Assembly (NCBI GenBank): GCA_947488655.1
Contig: CANKZZ010000004.1
Location: 1 to 64,000 of the forward strand
DNA length: 64,000 nucleotides
Reading direction: 5' to 3'
Source: an uncultured Psychroserpens sp.
GTDB taxonomy: Bacteria; Bacteroidota; Bacteroidia; Flavobacteriales; Flavobacteriaceae
Shown: in pieces, positions 48,345 to 56,777 of the stretch
Layout: every line of letters begins with the position of its first letter
How positions within the stretch are numbered: position 1 is the stretch's first letter
The notes under the pieces: generated by a model
Database searches by the model: none
What the model was told of the DNA's origin: nothing
What the model saw: only the letters and a program-made list of their open reading frames with translations
Program-made: the position numbers and the translations under genes

Positions 48345-48856
48345 TAATCTACCTTCTTTCCAGGCATTTCTTGTCCGCCTTGAAATAAAGTTAAACTTTC
48401 AACTATGCCTTCTGCATTTCTATAAAAGTGCAGATCTGCAGCAACCACTTTTAAAAAGAATTTGTCTTTTTCTTCAGCAAATAATTCAAATTCACCTTTG
48501 ACCTGTAGCTTGTCCATATATTTTATTGTCTTTAACGCTTACTGCAATATTAAAACCTGGTTGAATTTCATACGTGCCAATATATTGTTTAAGCACGTTG
48601 ACATCTAACATGAGTTCTGGACGTTTTGTAGGAGGTGCTTTGTCTATCCCTTTTCCTGTTATTACATTTCCACTAGCTGTTACTTCTCCAATTCCGTTTG
48701 CTTTTAGTAATTTCTCTAATGGGTCTTCATAAATTTCTCCTCTGTCAATAGGCATAATTTTATCATTTACGGTAGCCACAATAAAATTTACGACATCATT
48801 ATTTTTTTGTTTTCCGAAGAGATTCTTTATGAAGTTCAGAGGTTTGTTTAGCTTGT
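48345..48856 (-). pseudogene. C-terminal remnant of a serine hydrolase (DUF3471-like)
   Basis: The frame encodes KQYIGTYEIQPGFNIAVSVK and then KIYGQATGQ, the C-terminal domain found on beta-lactamase-fold serine hydrolases. A frameshift near 48510 (one extra A) ends the frame at 48492. The correct continuation FELFAEEKDKFFLKVV runs to a TAG at 48345. The N-terminal catalytic part is missing and the fragment abuts attC-like site 3, from which an apparent start codon is borrowed. This looks like a core gene cut by the edge of the array. Confidence 0.8.
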
Positions 48857-48987
48857 TTACAACGTTTTCGTGTATGGCTAGTTTATGTTTAAGCAACTAA
48901 TTTAGTAAACAAATACAAGCTAGAGGAAATTCCGAAGGAATTTCTAAGTGGGCGAGTACTAGCAATGAATTATTCACGTTGTTACAG
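48857..48987 (-). repeat. attC-like site 3
   Basis: 131 bp. Outer cores are TTTACAAC and GTTACAG, with arms GTTTTCGTGTATGGCTAG and GAATTATTCACGTT. The inner hairpin GAAATTCCGAAGGAATTTC happens to contain TTCCGAAG. Confidence 0.85.
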
Positions 48988-48996
48988 CACGTATTT

Positions 48997-49676
48997 TTAT
49001 GATATTTCAGTCACTATAATTTCATCAATTATCCATTTTTCATTAACCTTTCGGATAAAAACTCTTACTCCAGTTCCACATAATTTTCCACAACCCATTC
49101 CACTTCTTAAAATTCCAAAAGATTTGGTTGAATCGAATTGTATTCTTGATAAACTTGTAGTTCCGCTTAAATGAAAATCGTATTCTTTTTTCCAAATAGC
49201 ACTACCTTTTGGGAATTCAGATAAATATTTAAATTTCAGTTTCTGGTCTGCTATTAGCTTTTTCAGTTCAATTTTATATTTAGTTGTTAAATCAGTTGTG
49301 TCGAGACTTAAATTCAGTTCAGAATAATGTTTTAATAATTCATTACCTTCTTTTTTTTGAGAGTATAAACAGAATCATTAATTGCGATAACCAACTTAAC
49401 AGAGTCAGTTTTTAGTTCCGCTTTTCTTTTTTTATAATCCGCTAATACTTTTCCTATACCAGTTGTGTCAGTTCCAATAATTTGTCCTTTTTCATTAAAA
49501 ACAGGTCTTGGTGGACGTGGTGGTTTTATTCTAAGGTCAAAATGTAAAGAATCCATTAAAGCAGGAAATATTTCATAAACAACAGACTGCTCAAATTCCA
49601 GTTCAGATTGTTTTTTTTCGCAACCGAATAAAATCAGAATTATTGAAAACAGGAGTAAAGTTCGTTGTGTAGGCAT
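48997..49676 (-). pseudogene. lipoprotein gene with a frameshift in an A8 tract (cassette 3)
   Basis: Starting at ATG 49676 the frame encodes a lipoprotein (LILFGCEKKQ) and stops after 114 residues at 49332. Reading one extra base at the A8 run (49362-49369 on the plus strand) opens a further 120 codons (KEGNELLKHYSELNLSLDT ... WIIDEIIVTEIS) to a TAA at 48997, next to attC-like site 3. The whole is a coherent 226-residue lipoprotein. The shift may be a mutation, a sequencing error, or slippage; A-tract -1 slippage would restore the frame. No family is recognised. Confidence 0.7.
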
Positions 49677-49681
49677 ATGTG

Positions 49682-49813
49682 CTGTAACGTGTTCGTGTAT
49701 GGTTAGTTGTGGATTTTAAACACTTACTTTTCGGTATGTTACTGTCGTTTGATTTATATATTTCACTTTCGTCCTAGCGATTAAACCGCTATTATTTTTA
49801 TACAATGTTGGCA
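49682..49813 (-). repeat. attC-like site 4
   Basis: 132 bp. Outer cores are CTGTAAC and GTTGGCA. The left arm is the standard GTGTTCGTGTATGGTTAGTTG; the centre and right arm have diverged (no GGATTTT hairpin). GTGCTGTAAC at its left is the exact complement of the start of cassette 3, GTTACAGCAC. Confidence 0.78.
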
Positions 49814-49822
49814 ACGGGCTTT

Positions 49823-52800
49823 TTATTTTTTCAATGAGAAATGCCCGGAAAAAGTTTGACCATTACCAAGGTATGCTGTAAACCAATAATCATTTGACAT
49901 CATTTGTTTACCATTGTAAAGACCAGTCCATCCTATATCACTTGATGTCAATTGGGTTAACAGTTTACCATATCTGTCAAAAATTAATATTTTTGAACTT
50001 GGAAATTTACTGATTCCTTTTATCTGCCAGACATCATTATATCCGTCATTATTTGGTGTAAAGAATTTTGGATAGTCAATTATAACAACTTCGTCTGAAT
50101 CTTCTCCACATCCATCTTTATCTCTTACAAATACTGTATATATTCCTCCTTGAATATTTGAGAAATAATTACTGTCTTGATAATTTATACCATCAATTGA
50201 GTATTCAAAGTTACCATCGCCTGTAGCAATTATTTCAATATAATTATTTCCTAATTCTCCATAGTTTACTTGTTGTATTTCTGGTAAGACAGAGCGAATA
50301 AGACTAAAATTAAATGAGGCTTCACAGGTTATTCCATTGCTTATTTCGGTAACGGTAACTTCATAATTGCCTTCTTCTATAATTTCTGCGCTGCTCATAT
50401 TAGATATTGAAGTACCATCCTCAAATACCCAGTTATAAGTATCATAACCAGAAGCAATATTTAATATAATTGAAGGCTCCAAATTACAGACGAAGTATTG
50501 CTCCTCCAATATAATTACTGGTAATTCATTAACGATTAAATCAAACGACGTTTCTGAATAGCACAATGGATTTGCACTATCCTCAACACGGACGCCTATG
50601 GTTTGTAAGTAAGGTTCGGTATTCTCAAATACTGTCGGCAAAGGACTGGTCAACGCATTGTAGTTGGCATCAGAATAGCTTATGGTCAAACCAGTTTGGT
50701 TACCAATGAGCTGTTGCTCAATATTTGAGGTGTCAAATTGCGCAAAGCCATTACCGGTATCACAGGCATACAAATTATTAGGTTGATTGATATTTGGTTG
50801 ATTTACCGATTGAAACTCCAAGGTCGTTTCTGCATAACAGGTTGAAACGGTATTGGTGACTCTTACCGTTATGGTTTCACTAAATGGTGTGCTATTGGTA
50901 TAAGGGTTTGGCAATGGACTTGGTAAAGGGTTGCCGTAGGCATCAAAATAACTTACGGTCATTCCGGTTTGGCCATTCAAAACTTGGCTTTCCACCGTTG
51001 AGGTATCAAAATATTCTGAGATCCCGTCATTATTATCATCGCAACCGTTAATAAGTAATAGCGCATTAGCCTGTGGATTGTCACTTACAAAAAGATCGAT
51101 GGTAATTTCAGAAACACAATTTGTGGTGGTATTGGTTGCGCGTGCTGTTACATAATCTTGATTGGCCACCACATTCGCAAAGTTGTCATAATCATTAATT
51201 GCAATATGGTTGTTACTGCTATCAAAAAGTTCTAGTGTTAAGTCCGGTTGCCCATTTAGAATAGTATACGGTAAACTAGAGAGATCAAATTGTGAAAATC
51301 CATTAAAACCTTCGTCGCAACTGACTAATGCAGGCACGGGCTGTAACTCTGGTAAAGGGTAGGTGATGACATCGAAGGTGGTTTCTGAAACACAACACGG
51401 ATTATTTTCATTGGCCACACGCACTGTAATGGTTTCTAGTCCACTAACCGTATTGGTAAACGGATTAGGCAAAGTATCATAGGTGTTACCACTACCATCT
51501 ATATAGGTTACTATTTTACCCGATTGACCGCCAAGAACTTGATTCTCAATGGTGGTGACATCAAAGGATGAGGAAATACCAGAATTTAAGGTATCTTCAC
51601 ATGCATAAATATTATTAATGCCATAGGCATTTGGTGGTTCATTTACCTCTATAGTTTCTGTGAGCACTTCAACACTGCCATCTAAGGATGTCACAGTTGC
51701 TGTTATGGTATAGGTGTCATCCACTGTAAAATCATGATATGGTGATAAATCATTAGAGGTATTATCTGGGCCAGAAGCCGGATCTCCAAAATCCCATAGT
51801 ACCGAACTGATATTAGGATTACTTTCTATGCTAAATTCCTTTAAAAACTCAGAGCAAATATTGGTCACCGAAATCCCATAGGTATTGCTAACATGGTTGA
51901 CATTACCCGTAACGTTGATATAAAAGTTAGAGTTAGGATAACCCATATCTGTTGCTGTTACAAAGCCGTTAACGGGTGTGGCGTTAACGATACAGCCACG
52001 TTGCCAAGAGACATCATTATCTATTGTTGTGCCACCTACAAAGGCGAGGGCATCACCATAAACAATCCCTTTATGCACCTCGACTAGAATACGTTCCACA
52101 CCAGCAGGAACCGTAATAGGTGTATCAAATTCCACTTCAATGACTTCTGGGTGATCGGTAATAGCAGGACTGAGTTGCTGATACTGACTACTCCCTATTA
52201 AATTGTCTTCCGAGAACGATGCTGGGAAATTCTCGTCTATTTCGTAAATTCTAAAGTTTATTTCTGGTAACCATCCCACACCACTCATGGCCACCTGACC
52301 TTTTGTAATCACATACTCCTCATTCGTTGATATCCCGAAGTTTGCCAAAGTAAAGGTTCTCGACCAGTACAAATAAGAGGATGAGCAAGAGAAAATATTA
52401 GTCTTTAAAATTTCACCACAAGTATTATGTGATAATCTTGTCACTGGGCCATTTCTAAACACATCATAAGCTTCACCAGTAACATTAATAAAGAAGTTGG
52501 CATTTGGCTGTGGGTTGTTGGGCAGATCTGTGGTGGGTATAAGACTATAGCTTTCATCACAACCGTAGTAATACGACACATCATTATCCTCTTGCGTGCC
52601 AGCAATCCTAACTACGGAAGATTCGTCATCGTAGATGCCCCAGTACTTTTCTACAGCTACCAGTATTTTTTCAGTACCTGCTGGGATAATAACCGGTTCG
52701 TCAAAATCGGTTTGCACAATCTCAGGCGCACCAGTAATGGTGGGCGCCTCACCAATACCACGTGTACCGAGTAAGGTCGTAGGGTATAAGGAAAAAGGGT

Positions 52801-53092
52801 AATTTGGAAAATCTGGACCAACACGATAAAAACGAAATTGCAGATTAGCACCAGAATAGGATTCTGAAAAAGCTATTTGCCCTGAGGTAATGGCAAATTC
52901 CTCATTAGGACCAATACCAAAATTGGCAAGATCGAAAATACGCATCCAGGTTTCATCGCCTTCACAAGAGAACATCCCAGTGTCTATTGGTGTATTGCCG
53001 ACATTATGTGTTAAGGTAATCTGTGCATTTGATTTAAAAATCCAGCAAATGGAAATAATGACAATTAATTTGAACTTCAAGTTTTTATTCAT
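49823..53092 (-). CDS. large surface protein with T9SS type B sorting domain (cassette 4)
   Basis: A 1089-residue secreted protein with a signal peptide (ending FKSNAQ). Two tandem N-terminal modules of about 190 residues each contain the phrase LANFG followed by EEFAITSGQ or EEYVITKGQ. A PKD-like domain follows (VLWDFGDPASGPDN near residue 435), then about five repeats of 75-80 residues with patterns such as FDVTTIENQVLGGQ and FDTSNIEQQLIGNQ. A CHU_C-type C-terminal sorting signal ends it (FFTPNNDGYNDVW, then ILIFDRYGKLL). It would be exported by the PorU/PorV system and serve as adhesin or surface filament. It fills one unusually large unit whose ends GTTGGCAA and TTGCCAAC are exact complements. 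Base composition rises clearly between about 50.5 and 53.0 kb. Confidence 0.9.
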   Translation of the reverse strand: MNKNLKFKLIVIISICWIFKSNAQITLTHNVGNTPIDTGMFSCEGDETWMRIFDLANFGIGPNEEFAITSGQIAFSESYSGANLQFRFYRVGPDFPNYPFSLYPTTLLGTRGIGEAPTITGAPEIVQTDFDEPVIIPAGTEKILVAVEKYWGIYDDESSVVRIAGTQEDNDVSYYYGCDESYSLIPTTDLPNNPQPNANFFINVTGEAYDVFRNGPVTRLSHNTCGEILKTNIFSCSSSYLYWSRTFTLANFGISTNEEYVITKGQVAMSGVGWLPEINFRIYEIDENFPASFSEDNLIGSSQYQQLSPAITDHPEVIEVEFDTPITVPAGVERILVEVHKGIVYGDALAFVGGTTIDNDVSWQRGCIVNATPVNGFVTATDMGYPNSNFYINVTGNVNHVSNTYGISVTNICSEFLKEFSIESNPNISSVLWDFGDPASGPDNTSNDLSPYHDFTVDDTYTITATVTSLDGSVEVLTETIEVNEPPNAYGINNIYACEDTLNSGISSSFDVTTIENQVLGGQSGKIVTYIDGSGNTYDTLPNPFTNTVSGLETITVRVANENNPCCVSETTFDVITYPLPELQPVPALVSCDEGFNGFSQFDLSSLPYTILNGQPDLTLELFDSSNNHIAINDYDNFANVVANQDYVTARATNTTTNCVSEITIDLFVSDNPQANALLLINGCDDNNDGISEYFDTSTVESQVLNGQTGMTVSYFDAYGNPLPSPLPNPYTNSTPFSETITVRVTNTVSTCYAETTLEFQSVNQPNINQPNNLYACDTGNGFAQFDTSNIEQQLIGNQTGLTISYSDANYNALTSPLPTVFENTEPYLQTIGVRVEDSANPLCYSETSFDLIVNELPVIILEEQYFVCNLEPSIILNIASGYDTYNWVFEDGTSISNMSSAEIIEEGNYEVTVTEISNGITCEASFNFSLIRSVLPEIQQVNYGELGNNYIEIIATGDGNFEYSIDGINYQDSNYFSNIQGGIYTVFVRDKDGCGEDSDEVVIIDYPKFFTPNNDGYNDVWQIKGISKFPSSKILIFDRYGKLLTQLTSSDIGWTGLYNGKQMMSNDYWFTAYLGNGQTFSGHFSLKK

Positions 53093-53104
53093 TTTTCAGC
53101 TTGT

Positions 53105-53236
53105 TGCCAACGTGTTCGTGTGTGGTTTGTTACGTTGGCTAGAACTAAGTTAGCAAAAGAAAACGAACTAGAGAAAAATCCGTAGGATTTTCCGAGTAGA
53201 CACAGAACTAGCAATTAAATATACACGTTGTTGTAG
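53105..53236 (-). repeat. attC-like site 5
   Basis: 132 bp. Outer cores are TGCCAAC and GTTGTAG. It belongs to the subfamily with centre AAAAATCCGTAGGATTTT, shared with sites 6, 7 and 11. Confidence 0.88.
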
Positions 53237-53246
53237 GTAGTTTTTG

Positions 53247-53380
53247 TTATAATATCTCAACATTATAGATTAAGTCCAATTCTCCATCTAAAAAAAGTTT
53301 TATTTCGAATTCTTTTTCAAACTCCATAAACCAACTTTCTTTTTTATGATATTCACAAATTCGTTTGACAATTTTTCCAA
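53247..53380 (-). pseudogene. 3' fragment of a cassette gene (cassette 5 remnant)
   Basis: An open frame without start encodes about 44 residues (KIVKRICEYHKKESWFMEFE, then LFLDGELDLIYNVEIL) and stops at 53247 just inside site 5. Its 5' part and half of the following site are deleted. No family is recognised. Confidence 0.65.
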
Positions 53381-53421
53381 TTAGTCGATAATCAGGCAAT
53401 AAATTTTATACGGTGTTGTAT
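53381..53421 (-). repeat. half attC-like site (right arm only)
   Basis: The sequence from AGTCGATAATCAGGCAAT to ATACGGTGTTGTAT matches only the right arm of the 130-bp family (compare sites 8 and 12). The left arm was lost in the deletion that truncated cassette 5. The core GTTGTAT belongs to cassette 6. Confidence 0.75.
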
Positions 53422-53427
53422 GTAGTT

Positions 53428-54516
53428 TTATTTTTTATTAACTAAATCTGTTAAACTGGTATAAAGAATTTCGTTAGAATTTTCATAGATTCTCAGCATC
53501 AAACGTTTAGCGCTTGTCGTTTCGATAATATGTTCTATCACATAGAGAAACTCTCCATTTTGAAATTGATAATCAAAACCAGAACCATATTTGGTTTGTT
53601 GTTCAATCTCTCCATCATACAGAACCAAACTTGGTGCATCTATTTTCGTTTTTGGTTTATTCCAAGATGTATATCTTATTGAGCCATCTTTTAGTCTATC
53701 AACCTTAATTATAAACTTATTATTTTCAGAATTTATAATGTTTTCTCTAAGCTCATTACTATAAGTAATTCGTTTATCTTGAATTTTAAATTTATAATAT
53801 TCTTTACCATTACTAGCATAGAAACTACTATCTGAGACCCAATATACTTTACCAAAAGAACTAAAATCAAATTTATATTTTTCTTCTATGTCGTAATCGG
53901 TAATAAGAATTGGTTGAGCTTTTTTGTCTATTATTTGATGCAAAGAAATACCTGCGAAATCAATTCCATCATTAGCGTAGCTATAAATGAACTTTAAATT
54001 TGGGGAAAAAATGAGCTCGTCGCCAGTTATATACGATGTTGAGCCATTTTCTAAGTTTATTAATAAGTTTGTAGTACTTGACTCAAACCAATTCTCATAA
54101 ATAACACAACTATTTATTTTTTTTATGAAACCGCTATAAGATAAACTAAGAAGTTGTTCATCATCTTCTAAACAAGCTTTAATAGTTTTAATTGGTGTTT
54201 TGACAGTATAACAGGATTCAGTTATATTAACCTGAGAAGGAATTATAGTTTTATCTAATAATTGATTTTGTATTTGTCTTGCATTTTCATAATCCTCCTT
54301 TTTTATAGTAGTTAAGACTATATCATAATTTTTGTTGCCTCTAATCAATAAATTAAAATTTTTATTATTTGGTATGATCGAGTCTAGCTTCTGTTTATAA
54401 TAGAGTGAATATTTTGATTCTATTTCGAGGCCATCTTTAAAGTTATTAAATATTCGATATTCTTTAATTGAAATACTAAGTAAAAAAATATTGAGAATTA
54501 TAGTCGCAAATTTCAT
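53428..54516 (-). CDS. secreted protein of unknown function (cassette 6)
   Basis: A 362-residue protein with a hydrophobic N-terminal segment (about residues 3-17) that may be a signal peptide or anchor. The rest is beta-rich and polar with motifs such as DELIFSPNLKFIYSYANDGI, reminiscent of propeller-like proteins but not assignable. It is the sole gene of a unit whose ends GTTGTATGTA and TACATACAAC are exact complements. Confidence 0.7.
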   Translation of the reverse strand: MKFATIILNIFLLSISIKEYRIFNNFKDGLEIESKYSLYYKQKLDSIIPNNKNFNLLIRGNKNYDIVLTTIKKEDYENARQIQNQLLDKTIIPSQVNITESCYTVKTPIKTIKACLEDDEQLLSLSYSGFIKKINSCVIYENWFESSTTNLLINLENGSTSYITGDELIFSPNLKFIYSYANDGIDFAGISLHQIIDKKAQPILITDYDIEEKYKFDFSSFGKVYWVSDSSFYASNGKEYYKFKIQDKRITYSNELRENIINSENNKFIIKVDRLKDGSIRYTSWNKPKTKIDAPSLVLYDGEIEQQTKYGSGFDYQFQNGEFLYVIEHIIETTSAKRLMLRIYENSNEILYTSLTDLVNKK

Positions 54517-54539
54517 TTTCAGGTGTTTGTTTTATTTAC

Positions 54540-54671
54540 ATACAACGGTTTTGTGTATGATTAGTGGCGTTGACTAGAACCAAGTTAGTAAAAGAAAACG
54601 AACCAGAGGGAAATCCGTAGGATTTTCCGAGTTCACACAGAACCAGCAATTGATTATATACGTTATTGTGG
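54540..54671 (-). repeat. attC-like site 6
   Basis: 132 bp. Outer cores are ATACAAC and ATTGTGG (the second has lost GTT). Its centre is AAATCCGTAGGATTTT. Confidence 0.87.
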
Positions 54672-54679
54672 TGCGTTTT

Positions 54680-55336
54680 TTATTCTTTTCTGTATGCTAT
54701 CTTTTCCATTGGTACAGTTGGAATTAAATATAGTTTTAAAAATTCCGACGTAACTTCTTTGATTGGAATTGAACCATTTCTTTTTCCATTTAAATACATA
54801 GAGACAAAAAACGTTGAGTCAATCTGTTCAATCATTTTTTTCTCTCCTTCTTTTCTCTTAAACTGTTCCAATCTTTCTTTATCCCAAAGCTCTTTATTAA
54901 ATTCAAATTCCGATTCTCGTCCGTTTTCAGTCAGCACGAAAGTCATTTTTTCAATATCTTCTTTTTTCAGCGTTGTGATTGTCGGTTCAAGTCGATAAAA
55001 GTCACATTCAAAAATAGCGTCTTTGTCATTTGACTTTCCTTCAATAAACCACTTTATGTGAGTCTCACTAACGATTTCGTATTTCGAGGTTTTCTCATTG
55101 TTATGGTTCAAAAAGTTTCCATTGTCCATTTTTAATGTTGTTGCTTTTTCTTTAAGAGTAAAATCTGTGTATACATCAACATTGTCGTTGCTAATTTCAA
55201 GAAGTTGAAAACCTGGATATCCTTTTTTTTCATTTCCTGAATTAACGTCTTTAAGAATCCATTTTCCGTTCATATTTTGTCCAATTACTGAATTAAAAAT
55301 CAATGTTAATAATATGAAGATTGTTGTTTTTATCAT
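54680..55336 (-). CDS. secreted protein of unknown function (cassette 7)
   Basis: A 218-residue protein with a signal peptide (ending FNSVIGQN). The next 100 residues resemble a small beta-barrel (NMNGKWILKDVNSG). No family is recognised. The IS3-type element is inserted immediately upstream; the 3-bp target copy ATA includes bases of the start codon, so its own promoter region has been displaced 1.3 kb. Expression may now depend on the IS. Confidence 0.68.
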   Translation of the reverse strand: MIKTTIFILLTLIFNSVIGQNMNGKWILKDVNSGNEKKGYPGFQLLEISNDNVDVYTDFTLKEKATTLKMDNGNFLNHNNEKTSKYEIVSETHIKWFIEGKSNDKDAIFECDFYRLEPTITTLKKEDIEKMTFVLTENGRESEFEFNKELWDKERLEQFKRKEGEKKMIEQIDSTFFVSMYLNGKRNGSIPIKEVTSEFLKLYLIPTVPMEKIAYRKE

Positions 55337-55376
55337 ATGTCTTGTCCTGAAATATGGCTACAGGTTAAAATTGAAT

Positions 55377-56246
55377 TTACGCTGTTTTTAAATATACCAT
55401 ATTTGGTGTTTTATAGTCTAAAGATAAATGTAATCTTATTTTGTTGTATAAATTAATTGCATTTTTTGTTGCTCTTTTAGCGTGAGCCACGTCAGTAAAG
55501 GTTTGGTCCAAATAGAATTCATCTTTTAAGATACCGTTTACACGCTCAGCCATTGCATTTTCGTAGCAATGATTTTCTTGTGTCATACTGATTCCAATCT
55601 TTTTTCTCTTAAGAATTTGTGTGTATTGATTGCTACAATATTGTATACCTCTATCAGAATGATGAATAAGTTGTTTAATGTCTTTAGCTTGATATATAGC
55701 TTTATTAAGCGCTCTGACGCATCCTTTGAGCTCTAGGCTATCACTTATGTCATAACCAACTATTTTACGAGAATACATGTCTGTAATCAGCGCTAGATAA
55801 CAAAATCCTTTTAGGGTTCTGATATAGGTTATGTCTGACACCCAAACTTGGTTTGGTCTAGTCACTTCCAAGTCTTTTATAATATTGTTGTACTTATAAA
55901 AACGATGGTATGAGTTAGTGGTTCTGCTACTGTATTTCTTTCTGAGTGTTAGCATTTTGTGTTTTCTAAGAATGTTGAACAAAGTGTCTCTGCCGACTTT
56001 AAGACTGGCTTTGGTAAACTCATTATCTAGTGATACTTTGAGTTTTCGCACACCTTCTCTAGGAAGGGATCTGCGTCTTTTGTGTACTATTTCAATAATC
56101 TGTTGTTCCAGTTTTAAACGTTTGTCAGCTCTAGATTTGTACTTATAATAAGCATCACGTTTAAGTCCAAAACAATGGGTTATAGTTGTTAAAGAAGCAA
56201 ATCCCTTAGATTTCTCTTTGGCTTTGATTAAGGCTTTATACTTAGC
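55377..56246 (-). CDS. IS3-family transposase OrfB (DDE integrase)
   Basis: The OrfB frame is open from the A9 slippery tract (56247-56255) to the stop at 55377, 289 codons. The first ATG inside it is at 56051, so full product needs -1 frameshifting from OrfA, as is known for IS3 elements. A helical HTH_21-like region precedes the catalytic core (VWVSDITYI, then HHSDRGIQY, then AERVNGILKDE), giving D-D-E. Confidence 0.92.
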   Translation of the reverse strand, partial: AKYKALIKAKEKSKGFASLTTITHCFGLKRDAYYKYKSRADKRLKLEQQIIEIVHKRRRSLPREGVRKLKVSLDNEFTKASLKVGRDTLFNILRKHKMLTLRKKYSSRTTNSYHRFYKYNNIIKDLEVTRPNQVWVSDITYIRTLKGFCYLALITDMYSRKIVGYDISDSLELKGCVRALNKAIYQAKDIKQLIHHSDRGIQYCSNQYTQILKRKKIGISMTQENHCYENAMAERVNGILKDEFYLDQTFTDVAHAKRATKNAINLYNKIRLHLSLDYKTPNMVYLKTA

Positions 56247-56599
56247 TTTTTTTTTAGTTCAGCAACAGATTTGTAACCTAAATCTTCCGCAGCTACTTCA
56301 AGGTAAGAATCCAATACCATAGCATCGAGATCTTTTTTTAAGAGTAGTTTCTTAAGCTGTTCAATCTCTTTTTGAAGCGCTTTAATTCTAGATATTTCGT
56401 CTTTTGTTTCCACTTTTACTCTGGTGTTCATTAAGTCTTTACGATTGTACTTTTTAATCCACTCATTAACGGTTGTAGGCGCAATAGAGTAGAGTTTACA
56501 TAGTTCGCTCTTTGTGTGTTTTCCGGTTGTAAGTTCGGCTAAAATTTTTAATTTGAAAGGTTCGCTGTAACGTCTAATTACTTTGTCATTTTTGTACAT
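56228..56599 (-). CDS. IS3-family transposase OrfA
   Basis: A 123-residue HTH protein (YSEPFKLKILAELTTGKHTK, then LYSIAPTTVNEWIKKY) followed by a leucine-zipper-like helix (IKALQKEIEQLKKLLLKK). Its last codons overlap OrfB at an A9 run, the expected slippage site. Confidence 0.92.
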   Translation of the reverse strand: MYKNDKVIRRYSEPFKLKILAELTTGKHTKSELCKLYSIAPTTVNEWIKKYNRKDLMNTRVKVETKDEISRIKALQKEIEQLKKLLLKKDLDAMVLDSYLEVAAEDLGYKSVAELKKKLSIKP

Positions 56600-56645
56600 A
56601 ATGTTTAAAATTATGTAGCCTTTATTCAGGACGGGTCAATATTGT

Positions 56646-56777
56646 GTACAACGTGTTCGTGTATGGTTAGTTGCGATGGCAAGAACTAAGTTAACAAAAG
56701 AAAACGAACCTGAGGAAAATCCGTAGGATTTTCTGAGTACACGCAGACCAAGCAATTGACTATACACGGTGTTAGGG
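56646..56777 (-). repeat. attC-like site 7
   Basis: 132 bp. Outer cores are GTACAAC and GTTAGGG, with centre AAAATCCGTAGGATTTT. Its left core does not match the start of cassette 7 (ATTGTGG), so that unit has been rearranged. Confidence 0.87.

Larger units (their letters stand above)
2670..48819. repeat. dispersed over-represented 8-mer TTCCGAAG / CTTCGGAA (25 copies)
   Basis: Exact copies start at 2670, 4109, 4618, 6054, 8883, 10573, 13023, 13248, 15086, 18266, 22274, 28586, 28623, 28692, 30958, 36740, 37913, 39929, 41049, 41100, 45215, 45391, 46486, 48041 and 48812. The extended consensus is about TTTCCGAAGAA. Copies lie on both strands, in all three reading frames and in two intergenic places. 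The function is unknown. Confidence 0.75.
55338..56638 (-). mobile_element. IS3-family insertion sequence, 1301 bp
   Basis: Terminal inverted repeats of 25 bp, identical at 19 positions, run inward from TGTCTTGTCC (left) and TGACCCGTCC (right). A 3-bp ATA duplication flanks both ends (55335-55337 and 56639-56641). Two overlapping ORFs encode an HTH protein and a DDE integrase in -1 frame. It appears complete and potentially active. Confidence 0.92.

Noticed and set aside
48965-49174. 69-residue plus-strand open frame beginning in site 3
   Set aside because: It is antisense to the second half of the frameshifted lipoprotein gene, whose translation is clearly coherent.
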